64,000 nucleotides of DNA from Variimorphobacter saccharofermentans (GCF_014174405.1 NZ_JACEGA010000001.1:1-64000), one strand, 5' to 3'; shown: positions 53,853-63,650, counted from the first letter of the stretch. Translations and numbers: made by a program. The notes: a model not told the origin generated them from the letters alone.

Positions 53853-54644
53853 ATGCATATAACGATTACAGGTAATCTGGGTAGCGGCAAATCTACCATA
53901 TGTAAGCTGCTCAATGAGAAATATCAATTTGAGGTATATTCTACCGGTAAGGTTCAAAGAGAATTGGCAAGACAGATGAATATGACGACTCTTGAACTAA
54001 ACCAGCTGATGTGCAGTGATCATAAGTATGATAATATGATTGATGATGCTACAATGAGGATTTCCAGAGAGAATAAGGATAAAAATATCATTTTTGATTC
54101 TCGATTAGCGTGGCATTTTGTTGAGCATTCGTTTAAGGTGTTTGTTTCCGTTAGTCTGGATGAAGCGGCAGCCCGAGTTATGAACGACCAGAGAGGACAG
54201 GAAGAAAGATATTCCAGCCTGGAAGAAGCGAAAAGATTACTAGCAGAGAGAGCAGCTACGGAAAAGGTACGTTATAAGGATATTTATAATCTTAATTATA
54301 TGGATTTTTCAAATTACAATCTGATCATAGATAGTACTTACTGTACTCCGGATAAAATTGTTGATATAATTCTAAAGGAAGCAAAGGAGTATGAAAAAGC
54401 AGGGATAGAGACATCAAAGCTCTTAGTATCTCCCAGACGATTGGTGAAGGAAGAAGATATTACGAATGAGGATAAGGTCAGACTGCGGGATTTGGTATCG
54501 GAATATCAAAAGGTGGATACGGTGATTGATGCGGTTATTACCGCATATAAAACCGAAGAGGATTATGAGGTGCAGGAAGGATTAGACTATGTAAAGGCAG
54601 CTTTTCTTGCAGAGGTTCCTTACTGTGAGGTAAAATCCATCTAA
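53853..54644 (+). CDS. cytidylate kinase-like protein
   Basis: 263 residues. P-loop GNLGSGKST is at 7-15, then YSTGKVQRELARQM, similar to the CMP-binding region of (d)CMP kinases, and IIFDSRLAWH. The final 80 residues form an extra, charged helical domain (VSPRRLVKEEDI...) not found in standard Cmk. It probably phosphorylates a nucleotide, but specificity is uncertain. It stands alone 63 nt after the ABC operon with AAAGAGG before the ATG. Confidence 0.72.
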   Translation: MHITITGNLGSGKSTICKLLNEKYQFEVYSTGKVQRELARQMNMTTLELNQLMCSDHKYDNMIDDATMRISRENKDKNIIFDSRLAWHFVEHSFKVFVSVSLDEAAARVMNDQRGQEERYSSLEEAKRLLAERAATEKVRYKDIYNLNYMDFSNYNLIIDSTYCTPDKIVDIILKEAKEYEKAGIETSKLLVSPRRLVKEEDITNEDKVRLRDLVSEYQKVDTVIDAVITAYKTEEDYEVQEGLDYVKAAFLAEVPYCEVKSI

Positions 54645-54757
54645 TTTTGTAAATGAAAAGATAAGTTTCTAATATTAATTCATTTTTGATAATTTTAGCT
54701 TTATTTTTTCAAATTATCTCCGAGGATATTAATAATCAAATAACAGAAAATATAGTT

Positions 54758-54790
54758 AGAGGATTCATTTTAATATGAATTCTCTTTTTA
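54758..54790 (+). terminator. terminator after the Cmk-like gene
   Basis: An 11-bp stem with one G-T pair (54758-54768 with 54775-54785), a 6-nt loop and a T4-5 tail. Confidence 0.7.
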
Positions 54791-54843
54791 TATCTAATAT
54801 TCTAATTTGTGATAAAAAAGTTCGTAAGATAGGGGGGAGTAAT

Positions 54844-55935
54844 TTGAAGCAATGGGAAGAGAATGCAGAGAGAGTAAAATATGTACTTATGATTATGGCC
54901 ATTATTCTTGGTGTATACTTAAGTTTTCGCTATTTGCTGCCTTTGTTCTTTCCTTTTCTTGTAGCCTATTTTCTGGCATGGATTGTTCGCCCCATAACTG
55001 AATTTCTATATAAAAAATTGAAAATCCCCAGAGTGGTGGGTGGTACTGCTTCCCTGATTGTATTGTTTTTTGTGGTTGGCGCGGGATTATGCTATTTATT
55101 TAACCTCCTTACGAAGCAGGCAATCACATTTATAAAAAACATTCCTGTATATACGAACATCCTTGCTGAAAAACTAGAACATTTATGTAAATGCTGTGAT
55201 GAGTTTTTAGGTATGTCAAAGGGAACCTTTCGCTCCATAGTAGACGATAATATATCCATAACCATAGATAAAATGAAGACTAGTATTATGCCCAGAATCA
55301 CAGAACGAACCATAACCTTTACAATTACCTTTATTAGTGCAATTGGTATCGTATTAATTATTTTTGTGGCAGCAGCTTTAATGACGAAGGAGATCCCATC
55401 GCTTCGTACACGCTATGAAGATAATCATTTTTATAGGGACCTTCATAAGGTCACATCGAAATTAGCAGAAGCGGGGATAGCCTATATTCGGTCTCAACTG
55501 ATTATTATGGTTATTGTCGCCATAATTAGTGTTGTAGGACTTACAATTATGAATAATGAGTATGCATTATTAATTGGGGTAGGTATAGCGATCATGGATG
55601 CGCTACCGATTCTCGGAAGTGGTATTATATATATTCCCTGGGCAATCATTATGCTGATTGATGGGAATATATTTGCGGCAGCAATATTAATTACAATCTA
55701 TCTTTTAAGTCAGATTATAAGAGAGGTATTGGAACCTAAGCTCATCGGCAACCGGATTGGAATCAAACCCTTATATACCTTGATTTCCATGTATGTGGGA
55801 GTAAAGTTATTCAATATAGTGGGCTTTTTCTTAGGTCCTATAGGATTATTGATTATTATAACAATTTATAAGGTGGTGTGTGAGAAATCTCAAGAAACGA
55901 GAAAATCACAGGAGATTTCTTTTACTGAGGATTAA
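54844..55935 (+). CDS. AI-2E/PerM-family transporter (YtvI-like)
   Basis: 363 residues with about seven to eight hydrophobic segments. The family motifs FPFLVAYFLAWIVRP, MDALPILGSGIIYIPWAI and EVLEPKLIGNRIGI are clear. The sporulation protein YtvI belongs here; other members export autoinducer-2 or Na+/H+ antiport, so the role is uncertain. I use TTG 54844 with GGGGGGAG upstream. An earlier ATG at 54775 lies inside the preceding terminator and is rejected. Confidence 0.85.
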   Translation: MKQWEENAERVKYVLMIMAIILGVYLSFRYLLPLFFPFLVAYFLAWIVRPITEFLYKKLKIPRVVGGTASLIVLFFVVGAGLCYLFNLLTKQAITFIKNIPVYTNILAEKLEHLCKCCDEFLGMSKGTFRSIVDDNISITIDKMKTSIMPRITERTITFTITFISAIGIVLIIFVAAALMTKEIPSLRTRYEDNHFYRDLHKVTSKLAEAGIAYIRSQLIIMVIVAIISVVGLTIMNNEYALLIGVGIAIMDALPILGSGIIYIPWAIIMLIDGNIFAAAILITIYLLSQIIREVLEPKLIGNRIGIKPLYTLISMYVGVKLFNIVGFFLGPIGLLIIITIYKVVCEKSQETRKSQEISFTED

Positions 55936-55940
55936 GACGC

Positions 55941-55969
55941 TTGACAAAGAGTCTTTTCTGGCATAAAAT
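55941..55969 (+). promoter_or_regulatory. promoter for the proS T-box transcript
   Basis: Perfect TTGACA at 55941-55946, a 17-nt spacer and TAAAAT at 55964-55969. It begins 5 nt after the stop of the YtvI-like gene. Confidence 0.7.
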
Positions 55970-55975
55970 TAGTTA

Positions 55976-56242
55976 CATTATAGGTAAAGGAATGCGAATT
56001 AAGAGCGATGATAAGGAAAAGTAGATAGTTGTAAGCATCAAAGAGAGGGAAGCACGGGTGAGAGCTTCCTATGCGGAGATTATTGAACCGGCCTTGGAGC
56101 TTTGTATGAAGGGAAATAATATTTCCTCCAAATACAACGTATATCGGCGTTAACGATAGAAAAGAGAGCTGCTAGCTATGTGCAGCTAATTAGGGTGGCA
56201 CCGCCGAGTCTTTCGGTCCCTTGTGGACGAAAGGCTTTTTTT
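55976..56242 (+). promoter_or_regulatory. T-box leader of proS
   Basis: A tRNA-sensing leader. GATGATAAGGAAAAGTAG and AGAGAGGG are stem I blocks. The likely specifier is CCG (Pro) after TTGAA at about 56082-56091. The T-box AGGGTGGCACCGC is at 56192-56204. The terminator (56208-56215 with 56228-56235, T7) overlaps it. Uncharged tRNA-Pro should stabilise the antiterminator and turn on proS. Confidence 0.92.
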
Positions 56243-56283
56243 ATCGTATAGAATTTTCTCAGGATTTCCTATACGATAAAAAT

Positions 56284-56371
56284 CCCTCTGGGCAGGATGC
56301 GCACTCGCGCGCATTGTATTTTGCCAGCAAGCTGGCCACGCTCGGCGCGAGAGTTTCGCAAGCGAAACTCT
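56284..56371. repeat. GC-rich palindromic insertion between T-box and proS
   Basis: GC content is far above the flanks. It contains GCGCACTCGCGCGC near 56300-56313, the hairpin GCCAG-CAAG-CTGGC at 56323-56336, and a perfect 10-bp hairpin AGAGTTTCGC/GCGAAACTCT at 56350-56371. A separate hairpin, TTTATCGTATAG with CTATACGATAAA (56240-56251 with 56269-56280), lies just before it. The block separates the terminator from the proS ribosome-binding site and is probably a dispersed repeat. Confidence 0.6.
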
Positions 56372-56401
56372 TTCTTATATTTAGAAAAGGAGAGAATTAT
56401 T

Positions 56402-57835
56402 ATGGCACAGGATAAGAAATTAGTTGAGGCAATCACCTCAATGGAAGAGGATTTTGCTCAATGGTACACAGATGTTGTAAAGAAAGCAGAGCTAATTGAG
56501 TATTCCAGTATCCGGGGATGTATGATACTCAGACCCTTAGGATATGCCATTTGGGAAAATATTCAAAAACAATTAGACGCTGATTTTAAAGCAACTGGAG
56601 TTGAAAATGTCTATATGCCCATGTTTATTCCAGAAAGCTTACTGCAGAAGGAAAAGGATCACGTGGAAGGTTTTGCTCCGGAAGTTGCCTGGGTTACCCA
56701 CGGGGGAGGAGAAGCACTGCAGGAGAGAATGTGTGTCAGACCTACCTCAGAGACTTTGTTCTGTGATTTTTATTCAAAGATCATTCAGTCCCACAGAGAC
56801 CTTCCGAAGCTGTATAACCAATGGTGTTCGGTTGTTCGATGGGAAAAGACTACCCGTCCATTCCTACGTTCTATGGAGTTCTTATGGCAGGAAGGACATA
56901 CCGCTCATGCAACAGCAGAAGAGGCAGAGGAAAGAACCATTCAGATGCTGAATGTATATGCGGATTTTTGCGAAAGAGTATTGGCAATTCCGATGATTAA
57001 AGGTAGAAAATCCGAAAAGGAGAAATTTGCCGGAGCTCATGCAACCTATACCATTGAAGCATTGATGCATGACGGTAAGGCGTTACAATCCGGAACCAGT
57101 CATAATTTTGGTGATGGATTTGCAAGAGCCTTTGGTATCCAATATACTGATAAGAATAATACACTGCAATATGTTCACCAGACCTCTTGGGGTATGTCAA
57201 CCCGTATTATTGGTGCGATTATTATGGTGCATGGAGATGATAGCGGTCTTGTGTTACCGCCAAGAATTGCTCCCACGCAGATCATGATCATTCCTATTAA
57301 CCAGAACAAGGAAGGGGTACTGGATAAAGCCTTTGAATTAAGAGATAAGCTAAGTGCCTTTAAAGTAAAAGTAGATGCTTCGGAAAAGAGCCCTGGTTGG
57401 AAGTTCAGTGAACAGGAAATGCGCGGTATTCCGATTCGAATTGAAATCGGACCCAAGGATATCGAAGCAAATCAGGCGGTTATTGTAAGAAGAGATACCA
57501 GAGAAAAGATTGTTGTTTCCCTGGATCAGATAGTAGAGAAAGCAGGAGAAGTTCTTGAGACCATGCAGCAGGATATGCTTAATAGAGCAAGAGCTCATCG
57601 CGATTCTCACACATACAGCGCTACAAATATGGATGAGTTTACAAAAATTATCGAAGAAAAGCCTGGATTTATCAAGGCAATGTGGTGTCAGGACGAGGCT
57701 TGCGAGAAGGAGATTAAAGATCGAACCGGAGCCACCTCACGTTGTATGCCATTTGAGCAGGAGCATATTGCGGACACCTGCGTTTGCTGTGGAAAGCCAG
57801 CGACGACCATGGCTTATTGGGGTAAAGCATATTAA
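56402..57835 (+). CDS. proS: proline--tRNA ligase, archaeal/eukaryotic type
   Basis: A 477-residue class II synthetase. [21 protein letters not shown] opens motif 1. RPTSET (motif 2 region) and [30 protein letters not shown] (motif 3 and anticodon-binding junction) follow. The C-terminal zinc-like cluster (CQDEACEKE...CMPFE...CVCCGKP) and terminal Tyr mark the short ProRS form without an editing insertion. AAAGGAGAG precedes ATG 56402, and the T-box controls it. Confidence 0.96.
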   Translation: MAQDKKLVEAITSMEEDFAQWYTDVVKKAELIEYSSIRGCMILRPLGYAIWENIQKQLDADFKATGVENVYMPMFIPESLLQKEKDHVEGFAPEVAWVTHGGGEALQERMCVRPTSETLFCDFYSKIIQSHRDLPKLYNQWCSVVRWEKTTRPFLRSMEFLWQEGHTAHATAEEAEERTIQMLNVYADFCERVLAIPMIKGRKSEKEKFAGAHATYTIEALMHDGKALQSGTSHNFGDGFARAFGIQYTDKNNTLQYVHQTSWGMSTRIIGAIIMVHGDDSGLVLPPRIAPTQIMIIPINQNKEGVLDKAFELRDKLSAFKVKVDASEKSPGWKFSEQEMRGIPIRIEIGPKDIEANQAVIVRRDTREKIVVSLDQIVEKAGEVLETMQQDMLNRARAHRDSHTYSATNMDEFTKIIEEKPGFIKAMWCQDEACEKEIKDRTGATSRCMPFEQEHIADTCVCCGKPATTMAYWGKAY

Positions 57836-57881
57836 GAGCTCGCTCAGACAAGTATAGTACATGGTTCTATGGAGGTTGCAT

Positions 57882-59276
57882 ATGCAATTACGAATACCCG
57901 ATAAAGTGAATATGATCATAGAGGAACTGATCCGGCACGGCTATGAGGCTTATGTGGTGGGTGGTTGTGTACGTGACATGGTGTTGGGGCGGGATCCAGA
58001 GGATTGGGATATCACCACCTCAGCAACCCCCATGGAGGTAAAAAAAATATTCCGAAGAACGGTGGATACGGGCATTCAGCATGGAACAGTTACAGTTCTA
58101 GTTGATAAAAGTCACTATGAGGTAACGACCTATCGATTGGATGGAGAGTACGAGGACAGCCGCCATCCAAAGGAAGTTTCCTTTACTGCCAGTCTTGCAG
58201 AAGACTTAAAGCGCAGGGACTTCACCATAAATGCCATGGCATATAATGAAAAAGAAGGCTTTATCGATCTCTTTGGTGGTATGGAGGATATACAAAAGGG
58301 GATTATTCGTTGTGTTGGAAACGCTGGGGAACGATTTGATGAGGATGCGCTTAGAATACTTCGCGCTGTCCGTTTTTCTGCGCAATTAGATTTTGAGATT
58401 GAGGAAGAGACTAGAAAAGCGCTTCAATCCAAGGTTCAAAAGCTGAGCTGTATCAGTGCGGAACGTATTCGAGTTGAGTTAACGAAGCTTCTGGTATCCG
58501 ATCATCCGGGAAGATTAAGAACATTGTATGAGACAGGAATTACCGGGGTAGTTCTTCCGGAATTTGATGCAATGATGGTAACGCAACAAAAAAACATACA
58601 TCATAGGTACAGTGTGGGTGAACATACAATCCGTGCGGTGGAAGCAGTGGCCGGCAAGCTTGAGGACAACCGGTTTGATATGAGGAATCGTGCCATATTA
58701 CGATGGACAATGCTTCTTCACGATATAGAGAAACCGAATACGATTAGTATGGGAGAGAATGGTCAGAACCATTTCTATGGTCATCAGGAAAAAGGTGCGA
58801 TAACAGCAAAAAATATTCTTAGGAGACTTAAGTTTGACAACGATACCATAAATGCTGTAGTTCATCTGGTCAGATGGCATGATTATCGTTTTACACTGAC
58901 ACCGGCCGGTATGAGAGCAGCTGCTTCCCAGATAGGGAAAGATTATATGGAGCTACTGTTCGAAGTAAACAGAGCCGATACCAGCGCTAAGAACCCGGAG
59001 CATACAAAGGAGAAATATAAAAAACTCTCTACTGCCATGAATCTGTACCAAGAGATTAAGCGAAAGCAGGAATGTGTTAGCTTGAAGGAGCTTAATATCA
59101 ATGGAGATGAATTAATAGCCATTGGTTTTCGCCCGGGAAGAGTACTGGGTGAGGTGTTGAAGCAGTTACTGAATTCTGTAATTGAAGACCCTGCACTTAA
59201 TCAAAAAGAAACTCTTTTATCCATGGCAATTCATTTAAAACAGGAGATGGATAATCTGCCTGATGATGCAAAGTAA
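57882..59276 (+). CDS. cca: CCA tRNA nucleotidyltransferase
   Basis: 464 residues. It adds or repairs the 3' CCA of tRNAs, needed here because tRNA-Lys at 2119 has no encoded CCA. The nucleotidyltransferase core VVGGCVRDMVLGRDPEDWDITTSATP carries the metal-binding Asp pair (D41, D43). The RNA-binding helical region (RRDFTINAMAY, EDALRILRAVRFSAQLDF) follows. The C-terminal HD domain (VGEHTIRAV, LLHDIEKP) is present. ATG 57882 has GGAGG upstream, 46 nt after proS. Confidence 0.94.
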   Translation: MQLRIPDKVNMIIEELIRHGYEAYVVGGCVRDMVLGRDPEDWDITTSATPMEVKKIFRRTVDTGIQHGTVTVLVDKSHYEVTTYRLDGEYEDSRHPKEVSFTASLAEDLKRRDFTINAMAYNEKEGFIDLFGGMEDIQKGIIRCVGNAGERFDEDALRILRAVRFSAQLDFEIEEETRKALQSKVQKLSCISAERIRVELTKLLVSDHPGRLRTLYETGITGVVLPEFDAMMVTQQKNIHHRYSVGEHTIRAVEAVAGKLEDNRFDMRNRAILRWTMLLHDIEKPNTISMGENGQNHFYGHQEKGAITAKNILRRLKFDNDTINAVVHLVRWHDYRFTLTPAGMRAAASQIGKDYMELLFEVNRADTSAKNPEHTKEKYKKLSTAMNLYQEIKRKQECVSLKELNINGDELIAIGFRPGRVLGEVLKQLLNSVIEDPALNQKETLLSMAIHLKQEMDNLPDDAK

Positions 59277-59290
59277 CATATGTAATAGAT

Positions 59291-59335
59291 AAGTCTTAGA
59301 TTATTTCTTAGGGAACTTAATCTAAGACTTTTATA
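59291..59335 (+). terminator. terminator after cca
   Basis: A 13-bp perfect stem (59291-59303 with 59318-59330), a 14-nt loop and a T-rich tail. Confidence 0.85.
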
Positions 59336-59448
59336 TTGCATAGAAAATTTCCATGAATTTCCCACACAATCTTTTTCTATTCATGAATTACAATATCATG
59401 TCATAATATTAGTAAGACGGGTTTTTGAATTAGTTAGGAGGATTGGCG

Positions 59449-60534
59449 GTGGAGGATAGAAGTCAGGAAGCATTAAAAAGATACCGGATTAAAATATATA
59501 ACATTTACAGAGCCAGAGGTGCTTTTTTGTTGGAAACAGACTGTGGACTAAAGCTTTTTAAATGCTTTGAAGGCTCAAAGAACAGGACAATGTTCGAAAA
59601 TAAAGTAAAAGAGCATCTGTTTCAACACGGCTATCCGAATACCGATTTGTTTGTGAGGACTTTGGATGATGAGATTATTTCCGAAGATAGTTCCGGATGC
59701 CAATATATAATGAAAAACTGGTTTTGGGGTGAGGAATGTAATCTAAAGGATTTATCACAGGTGGAAGAGGCAGCAGCTAATCTGGCAAAAATGCATTGTA
59801 TATTAAAGAATGTAGAATTTTCAGTAGAGCAAATAGAGCATAATATTTCTCCGGATCTTAAGCTTACTTTTGAAAAACGTAATCGGGAACTTAAGAGGGT
59901 TAAGAGCTATGTCAGAGATAAGAAACAAAAGAATGAATTTGAACTATCTTATCTTAATTATTATGACAACTTTTATGAGCAGGGAATTGCTGCGGCTAGG
60001 AAGCTTGCACAATCGAACTATAACGCCTTGTTAGCGGAAGCTGTGGCAAACTGTAGTGTTTGTCACGGTAATTATACCTATCATAATATTATTATGCTTA
60101 AAAATAAGACAGAGGCCATGGCTAGAACTTATATTCCACCAGGCTGGATTAATAAGCAACCTTTATCCGTAACAGAGCTTGGGGACAGTGTAGGTGCAAT
60201 AGCGACCACGAACTTTGAGAAGTCCTATATAGGGATGCAAATTACGGATTTGTATCAGTTTATGCGTAAGGTCATGGAGAAAAACGACTGGGATGTGTTA
60301 TATGGAAGTAATATCATTGAAGCCTATGATCGTATTAAGCCGATTTCTAAGCCGGAACTGAATATTCTTTATTTGCTGCTGTTATATCCTGAGAAGTTCT
60401 GGAAGATTACGAACTTTTATTATAATAGTAAAAAGTCTTGGATATCTGGAAGAAATATTCAGAAGCTAATTACAATCGGAGAACAAAACGAGAAAAAGGA
60501 CAGATTCCTTTATCGGCTGGAAAGTATTTTATAA
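59449..60534 (+). CDS. CotS-like spore coat/aminoglycoside-phosphotransferase-fold protein
   Basis: About 361 residues. The pattern YRARGAFLLETDCGLKLFKCFEGS at the N-terminus, YIMKNWFWGEECNLKDLSQVEEAAANLAKMH and CHGNYTYHNI resembles the CotS/YsxE/YutH family of kinase-fold spore coat proteins. The CHGNYTYHN stretch corresponds to the HGDxxxxN kinase motif, but Asp is replaced by Asn, so catalysis is doubtful. GTG 59449 is chosen because AGGAGG is 6-8 nt upstream; TTG 59443 is too close. Likely spore-associated. Confidence 0.78.
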   Translation: MEDRSQEALKRYRIKIYNIYRARGAFLLETDCGLKLFKCFEGSKNRTMFENKVKEHLFQHGYPNTDLFVRTLDDEIISEDSSGCQYIMKNWFWGEECNLKDLSQVEEAAANLAKMHCILKNVEFSVEQIEHNISPDLKLTFEKRNRELKRVKSYVRDKKQKNEFELSYLNYYDNFYEQGIAAARKLAQSNYNALLAEAVANCSVCHGNYTYHNIIMLKNKTEAMARTYIPPGWINKQPLSVTELGDSVGAIATTNFEKSYIGMQITDLYQFMRKVMEKNDWDVLYGSNIIEAYDRIKPISKPELNILYLLLLYPEKFWKITNFYYNSKKSWISGRNIQKLITIGEQNEKKDRFLYRLESIL

Positions 60535-60619
60535 TGAATATGATGGATTGAATTAACTACATAAGTAGGCTATAATACGGAATATAGATATGAATAACTT
60601 AAGACAGAGGATGCTGTGA

Positions 60620-62080
60620 ATGGGAATAAATGATAAGGAACATAAGAAGAATCATAGTTTAAATAGAAGGCCAATTATCAGCCTGTTATTTGGGTTGGGA
60701 GTTTTTACTGTTATTATGTTAGTGACCGTGACGACGCTTGCTGTTGAATCAAAGAAGAAACACAGAACAGTTAAGACCCCCACTCAGAAGGAGGATATTG
60801 CATTGGAGAATGATGCTGCTTCTGGGACAGCTATTTCTGCCATTGTGAAAGAAGTGAACTTAAATTCAATGCAGGTTACACTTTACGATATTAAAGAGAG
60901 GGAGGATAAAATCCTTACCTATAATGGAGCTACTAACGTGATTGATAAATATAAGCAGGTGATTGCCATCAGCCAGATAGAGAAAGGAACCCTGGTAGAG
61001 GCAAGGTATATTCCGGAAGAGAACAAGTTAACGGACATGCAGATATCACCCATTGCCTGGGAATACGTTGGAGTTTCTAATTTCACGATTGATCGGTCTG
61101 ACCGAGTCATGAAAATTGCATCAACAAAATATAAGTACAACGATGATGTCTATATTCAAAATGGAGATAAGATAGTACCTATCAGTACTCTGGCTGAGCA
61201 GGATGAGCTGATTGTCAGAGGGTATGAGGAGACCATATGGTCCATAACAGTAACCCGTGGTCATGGAACAGTAAAGCTTGTGGATTATGAGCAGTTTCTT
61301 GGTGCGCATATTGAGATCGGATATGAAGCAATTCAGCAAATTACCGAGGATATGATAATTCCTGTAAGGGAGGGTAATTTCAATCTTACTGTATCCAATG
61401 GAAAATTCAGTGCAACGAAGAATGTTACAGTAGTTCGGGATGAAGAGACTACTGTTTCCCTTGGAGACATTGGACCGGATGCTTTAAAGCAGGGAAGGAT
61501 TACCTTTGTTATTAATCCTTTCGGAGCGGATTTGTTTATTGATGGAGAACTGGTTTCCTATGCCAATCCAATTGAGCTTACTTATGGTGAGCATAAGATT
61601 TCAGCGTCATTAGGAGGATATACCACCTATGATGGAATACTAAATGTAAAAAATGCAGGCATGACGATTAAAATTGATCTTCCTGAATCTACCAGTGATA
61701 AACAGGTGGTAGTATCCGAAACGGAGACAATACCTGGAACGAATGTGATCACCGCCGATGATACCCTATATAATGACTCCGATTCAGAGAGTGCGGATTC
61801 AGAAAACACAGACGAAACTGAGCCTACACCAGAACCAGAGGAAGATGGAAATATTGATAAAGACCATAAGATATATGTTCAGAAACCAATAGGAGCTTCT
61901 GTTTATTTAAATGGTGAGTTTATGGGTATATCTCCGGTAAACTTTGAAAAAATCATAGGGACACATGTTATTACCTTTATTGAAAGTGGGTATGAAACAA
62001 AGAGCTATACCATTACGGTAGAGGATGACGGTATGGACACCTATATTAATATGCCGAACCTGATACCGCTACTGTATTAA
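60620..62080 (+). CDS. membrane-anchored PEGA-domain protein
   Basis: 486 residues. A cytoplasmic basic tail precedes a single transmembrane segment (about 18-42). The extracellular region has an unassigned beta-rich part and two PEGA domains (FGADLFIDGELVSYANPIELTYGEHKISASLGGY at about 297-330, and IGASVYLNGEFMGISPVNFEKI near the C-terminus). A Ser/Asp/Glu-rich linker joins them. PEGA domains are surface-exposed and of unknown binding role. GAGG lies upstream of the ATG. No terminator with a T-run is evident downstream. Confidence 0.82.
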   Translation: MGINDKEHKKNHSLNRRPIISLLFGLGVFTVIMLVTVTTLAVESKKKHRTVKTPTQKEDIALENDAASGTAISAIVKEVNLNSMQVTLYDIKEREDKILTYNGATNVIDKYKQVIAISQIEKGTLVEARYIPEENKLTDMQISPIAWEYVGVSNFTIDRSDRVMKIASTKYKYNDDVYIQNGDKIVPISTLAEQDELIVRGYEETIWSITVTRGHGTVKLVDYEQFLGAHIEIGYEAIQQITEDMIIPVREGNFNLTVSNGKFSATKNVTVVRDEETTVSLGDIGPDALKQGRITFVINPFGADLFIDGELVSYANPIELTYGEHKISASLGGYTTYDGILNVKNAGMTIKIDLPESTSDKQVVVSETETIPGTNVITADDTLYNDSDSESADSENTDETEPTPEPEEDGNIDKDHKIYVQKPIGASVYLNGEFMGISPVNFEKIIGTHVITFIESGYETKSYTITVEDDGMDTYINMPNLIPLLY

Positions 62081-62250
62081 ACCAATAATTCTGTCATTTC
62101 GTGTCGATTGTGACGGTAAATCTTACAATTAAATAAAAAAATGGAGCATCCATAGGGATTGTGTCTATCGAATTTTATACTCCTCTCTTTTCAAAGTAGC
62201 CTGGTTAAGCTATAATAAATGTAAATTTATGGAAATGAGAGGAGCTTTTT

Positions 62251-63540
62251 ATGATTCGGAATTTATATGAGCAAAACATTATCATTTACATCTTTGCAGG
62301 ATTATGCGGATTAGGCATTCTGATCCGTTTTATAGTGAATTTGGTATATAAGCATTTGGTAAAACAATCGAATAATCCTGGTGAAACTAAAAATAAAATG
62401 ATAAAGCATATGAAATTGAAGTTTGAAACCTGCTTTAAACTTAAAATAGGTGTGAATAATGTGGATACTTTTGTGGATAAGGGTATTTTACAGTATCGTT
62501 TTTGTGGGATTTTATTATCCACATGGGATAACTTTGGTGGACAAGTTCTATTCCTTACCCTGCTATTAGTGCCTATTAGTACAGTTTTCGGGGTTATTTA
62601 TAAATGTGGACAAGAGAATGTTCTACTCTCAGGAGCGGCGGGTATTGTAGCAAGTGCTATTCTTATTTTTGTGGATAAAAGTATAAATCTTTCTGCCAAG
62701 AAAAAGATGATTCGCCTCAACCTTCTTGATTTTCTTGAAAACTTCTGTAAGGTTCGGTTAGAGCAGGAAGCTTATCAGCCAGAATTAATAGAACAATACC
62801 GTCGTGAGTATTTACAGGTAGCTGAGGCTGGAAAGCAAATCAGCGCGGCCTCTGACTCCAGGCAGAGTGATGAGCCAAAGGATGAGCTTAACCGTAGAAG
62901 AGAGGCCAGAAGAAAGAAGGAGGAAGAGAGAAAGCTACAGGCAAAAAGAAGGGAAGAGGAGCAAAGAAGAAACGAACAGATAAGAAGAGAAGAAGAAAAG
63001 AGAAGATTAGAAGAGAGAAAACAGCTTGCAGCCAAGCGTAGAGAGGAAGAGCTACGCAGACTACAGGAGGAACGCAAAGCGTTAGAAGAAAAACGAGCTG
63101 AAATGAAAAGGCAGGCACTAGAAAAGAAAATTGATTTGGAGAAGAAAAAACAACAGGAGCAAGATACGGAGGAGAAGATACATAACCTGGAGGAGGCATT
63201 TGGGCCTCCAGTGGACAAAGCAAGTATGAATACCGTTATGCAGGAGCAGAACGAATCCCAAGGTAATTCTGATCGAGAGGACAATTTGTATACGAATGAG
63301 GAACCCAATGCTCCTTCATCCAAACTAAGTAATGTAGTGGAACACTCCTTTGAAGAGATTGCAGCAGAAAGAGAACGTGCAGAGGAGGATATGAATAAAT
63401 CAGCAGCAGTTCAGGCGGAACTTGGACAGAAGGAAAAGGGGATATCTAAAAAATCCTCTGTAGGGAAATTAAAGCTGCAGGGTATGAGCCCACAGGAGGA
63501 ACGCTTAATTGAAGATGTCTTAAAAGAGTTTTTTGCTTAA
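62251..63540 (+). CDS. membrane protein with long charged coiled coil, 429 aa
   Basis: Not a known family. Three hydrophobic segments (about 10-32, 97-117, 124-145) are followed by a long Arg/Glu/Lys-rich coiled coil (about 205-310, e.g. RREEEQRRNEQIRREEEKRR) and an acidic C-terminal region. The tail ends QGMSPQEERLIEDVLKEFF. A scaffold or envelope-associated structural protein is the best description. GAGAGGAG precedes the ATG. Confidence 0.7.
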   Translation: MIRNLYEQNIIIYIFAGLCGLGILIRFIVNLVYKHLVKQSNNPGETKNKMIKHMKLKFETCFKLKIGVNNVDTFVDKGILQYRFCGILLSTWDNFGGQVLFLTLLLVPISTVFGVIYKCGQENVLLSGAAGIVASAILIFVDKSINLSAKKKMIRLNLLDFLENFCKVRLEQEAYQPELIEQYRREYLQVAEAGKQISAASDSRQSDEPKDELNRRREARRKKEEERKLQAKRREEEQRRNEQIRREEEKRRLEERKQLAAKRREEELRRLQEERKALEEKRAEMKRQALEKKIDLEKKKQQEQDTEEKIHNLEEAFGPPVDKASMNTVMQEQNESQGNSDREDNLYTNEEPNAPSSKLSNVVEHSFEEIAAERERAEEDMNKSAAVQAELGQKEKGISKKSSVGKLKLQGMSPQEERLIEDVLKEFFA

Positions 63541-63576
63541 TCAAACATAACGGAATAATTTAGTCTGGCCATTATT

Positions 63577-63650
63577 GCCCTTCAGTCCAGATTAGGTATC
63601 TGATTGCATAGAAGCAGGAAAGAAACCTGATCTGGATAGAAGGGTATTTT
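63577..63650 (+). terminator. large hairpin terminator before pgi
   Basis: An interrupted stem (63577-63597 with 63625-63645) pairing GCCCTTC.TCCAGAT.AGGT with its near complement, with TATTTTGC after it. It probably ends the coiled-coil gene transcript. Confidence 0.7.

Noticed and set aside
54775..54843. Upstream ATG start for the YtvI-like gene
   Set aside because: It falls inside the terminator of the preceding gene; TTG 54844 has a strong ribosome-binding site.
56402..57835. Truncated proline--tRNA ligase
   Set aside because: The 477-residue length and C-terminal cysteine cluster are normal for the archaeal-type enzyme without an editing insertion.
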